From NCBI GenBank assembly GCA_003483565.1, contig DMYZ01000302.1, positions 1 to 7,542 on the forward strand: a stretch of DNA of 7,542 bases, read 5' to 3'. The stretch comes from Prevotella sp. (lineage in GTDB: Bacteria; Bacteroidota; Bacteroidia; Bacteroidales; Bacteroidaceae). Position numbers and translations under genes: made by a program. The notes under the pieces are model-generated. The model ran no database searches. It saw nothing but the letters and a program-made list of their open reading frames with translations, and had not been told where the DNA came from. Shown in pieces: positions 6,967-7,542 of this stretch (within the stretch, counting starts at the first letter, position 1; every line of letters begins with the position of its first letter).

Positions 6967-7542
6967 TTACCATTTGTCAATATCCAACGTATAAGGCACC
7001 CAGTTTCCACCTGCCATAATCTTGGAACGGACAGAAGACTCTTTTCCGGTGCCCTCATATTTAGGGCAAACCCTGTCAGCTACAATTGACAAGTCATTAT
7101 AACGCATTGCCATCCGGTTCATCGCTGGATATACTTTGCCTTCACAAGCAAATTCAAGCATAGTCTCATCAAGAATGGCTTCATCGTTGTAACGGATTGT
7201 AGAATCCTTGCCAAGCTCTATAACAGAGGTTTTAACAGGACGGGCATTCAGGCCTAAAGCTCCGCGAATCCCCATACTAGGATACTTACGGGTACCCCAG
7301 TCGGCACTAGAAGTCCAATTCTTGGTAAAGCCTTCCCATTCCGGGTCAGTATCACTATAATCTGCAGTTTTTACCCCTGAATTAAGTACAGCATTCATAG
7401 CTTTGAAGCGCTGCAGATGGTTGAGGGCTTCCGCCAACATCATGTGATACTGAGTAGCACGATAGATATAGATATGCACATCATCCTGATATGGATAAAC
7501 ACGTACAGTACTGCCTGCAGGTCTGAACTTAGAGATGTAATA
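6967..7542 (-). CDS. SusD/RagB-family glycan-binding protein, C-terminal 191 residues (gene continues past right edge)
   Basis: SusD-family proteins are outer-membrane lipoproteins that cap a SusC TonB-dependent porin and bind glycan for import. The frame is open from the right edge to a TAA at 6967, giving 191 residues. A GTG at 7479 is an internal valine, not a start, because the same frame continues upstream as good SusD sequence (YYISKFRPAG). Supporting motifs are the tetratricopeptide-like helix IYIYRATQYHMMLAEALNHL (24-43 of the fragment), RGALGLNARPV (93-103), and the C-terminal helix with ETMLEFACEGK (126-136) followed by RMAMRYNDL, matching the conserved glutamate-rich SusD C-terminal segment. 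The N-terminus, lipoprotein signal and the expected susC partner lie outside the window. It is the first gene of the visible group, and the downstream genes probably share its regulation. Confidence 0.88.
   Translation of the reverse strand, partial: YYISKFRPAGSTVRVYPYQDDVHIYIYRATQYHMMLAEALNHLQRFKAMNAVLNSGVKTADYSDTDPEWEGFTKNWTSSADWGTRKYPSMGIRGALGLNARPVKTSVIELGKDSTIRYNDEAILDETMLEFACEGKVYPAMNRMAMRYNDLSIVADRVCPKYEGTGKESSVRSKIMAGGNWVPYTLDIDKW

Noticed and set aside
1..7542. CRISPR arrays, insertion sequences, tRNA or rRNA genes
   Set aside because: Nearly all of the window is protein-coding, and the gaps of 46, 81 and 114 bp contain no spaced repeats, terminal inverted repeats with a transposase, or tRNA-like folds.

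Overview
The window looks like part of a polysaccharide utilization locus (PUL) from a member of the Bacteroidales, perhaps Prevotellaceae. The evidence is the C-terminal part of a SusD/RagB-family protein, a large modular secreted protein with chitobiase-type sandwich repeats, and two putative glycoside hydrolases of Bacteroidetes-restricted types. Base composition is moderately AT-rich. Gene starts lack strong Shine-Dalgarno sequences and sit behind A/T-rich leaders, as is usual in Bacteroidetes. The genus is an inference from style only.

All four genes lie on the minus strand, so transcription runs from right to left. In order of transcription they are: (1) 7542-6967, the last 191 residues of a SusD-like glycan-binding protein, with its beginning and the expected SusC/TonB-dependent porin outside the window; (2) 6852-4219, an 877-residue secreted modular protein with a signal peptide, an N-terminal beta-rich domain, a Rossmann/glutamine-amidotransferase-like middle region, two chitobiase C-terminal-type sandwich domains, another beta-sandwich and a short C-terminal domain that resembles type IX secretion sorting domains; (3) 4137-1105, a 1010-residue periplasmic or secreted DUF4450-type six-hairpin glycosidase-like protein; (4) 1058-1, the N-terminal 352 residues of a second six-hairpin (GH65/GH95-like) glycosidase-like protein, cut by the left edge. 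The plus strand carries only antisense shadow ORFs, and coding sequence fills nearly the whole window.

Two intergenic secondary structures stand out. A 22-base perfect palindrome (6900-6921) lies between the susD-like gene and the modular protein gene. A strong stem-loop followed by a T-tract (4161-4201) lies between the modular protein and the enzyme genes and has the form of an intrinsic terminator on the transcribed strand. Little room for a promoter remains between it and the next start codon, so it is best read as a partial terminator or attenuator that would let the surface binding genes be expressed more than the downstream enzymes.

The likely working model is glycan capture at the cell surface by the SusC/D pair and the modular protein, then cleavage by the two (alpha/alpha)6-barrel enzymes. 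The target glycan cannot be read from the sequence. The most interesting open points are the substrate of the paired unassigned enzymes, the domain build and secretion route of the 877-residue protein, and the internal terminator.
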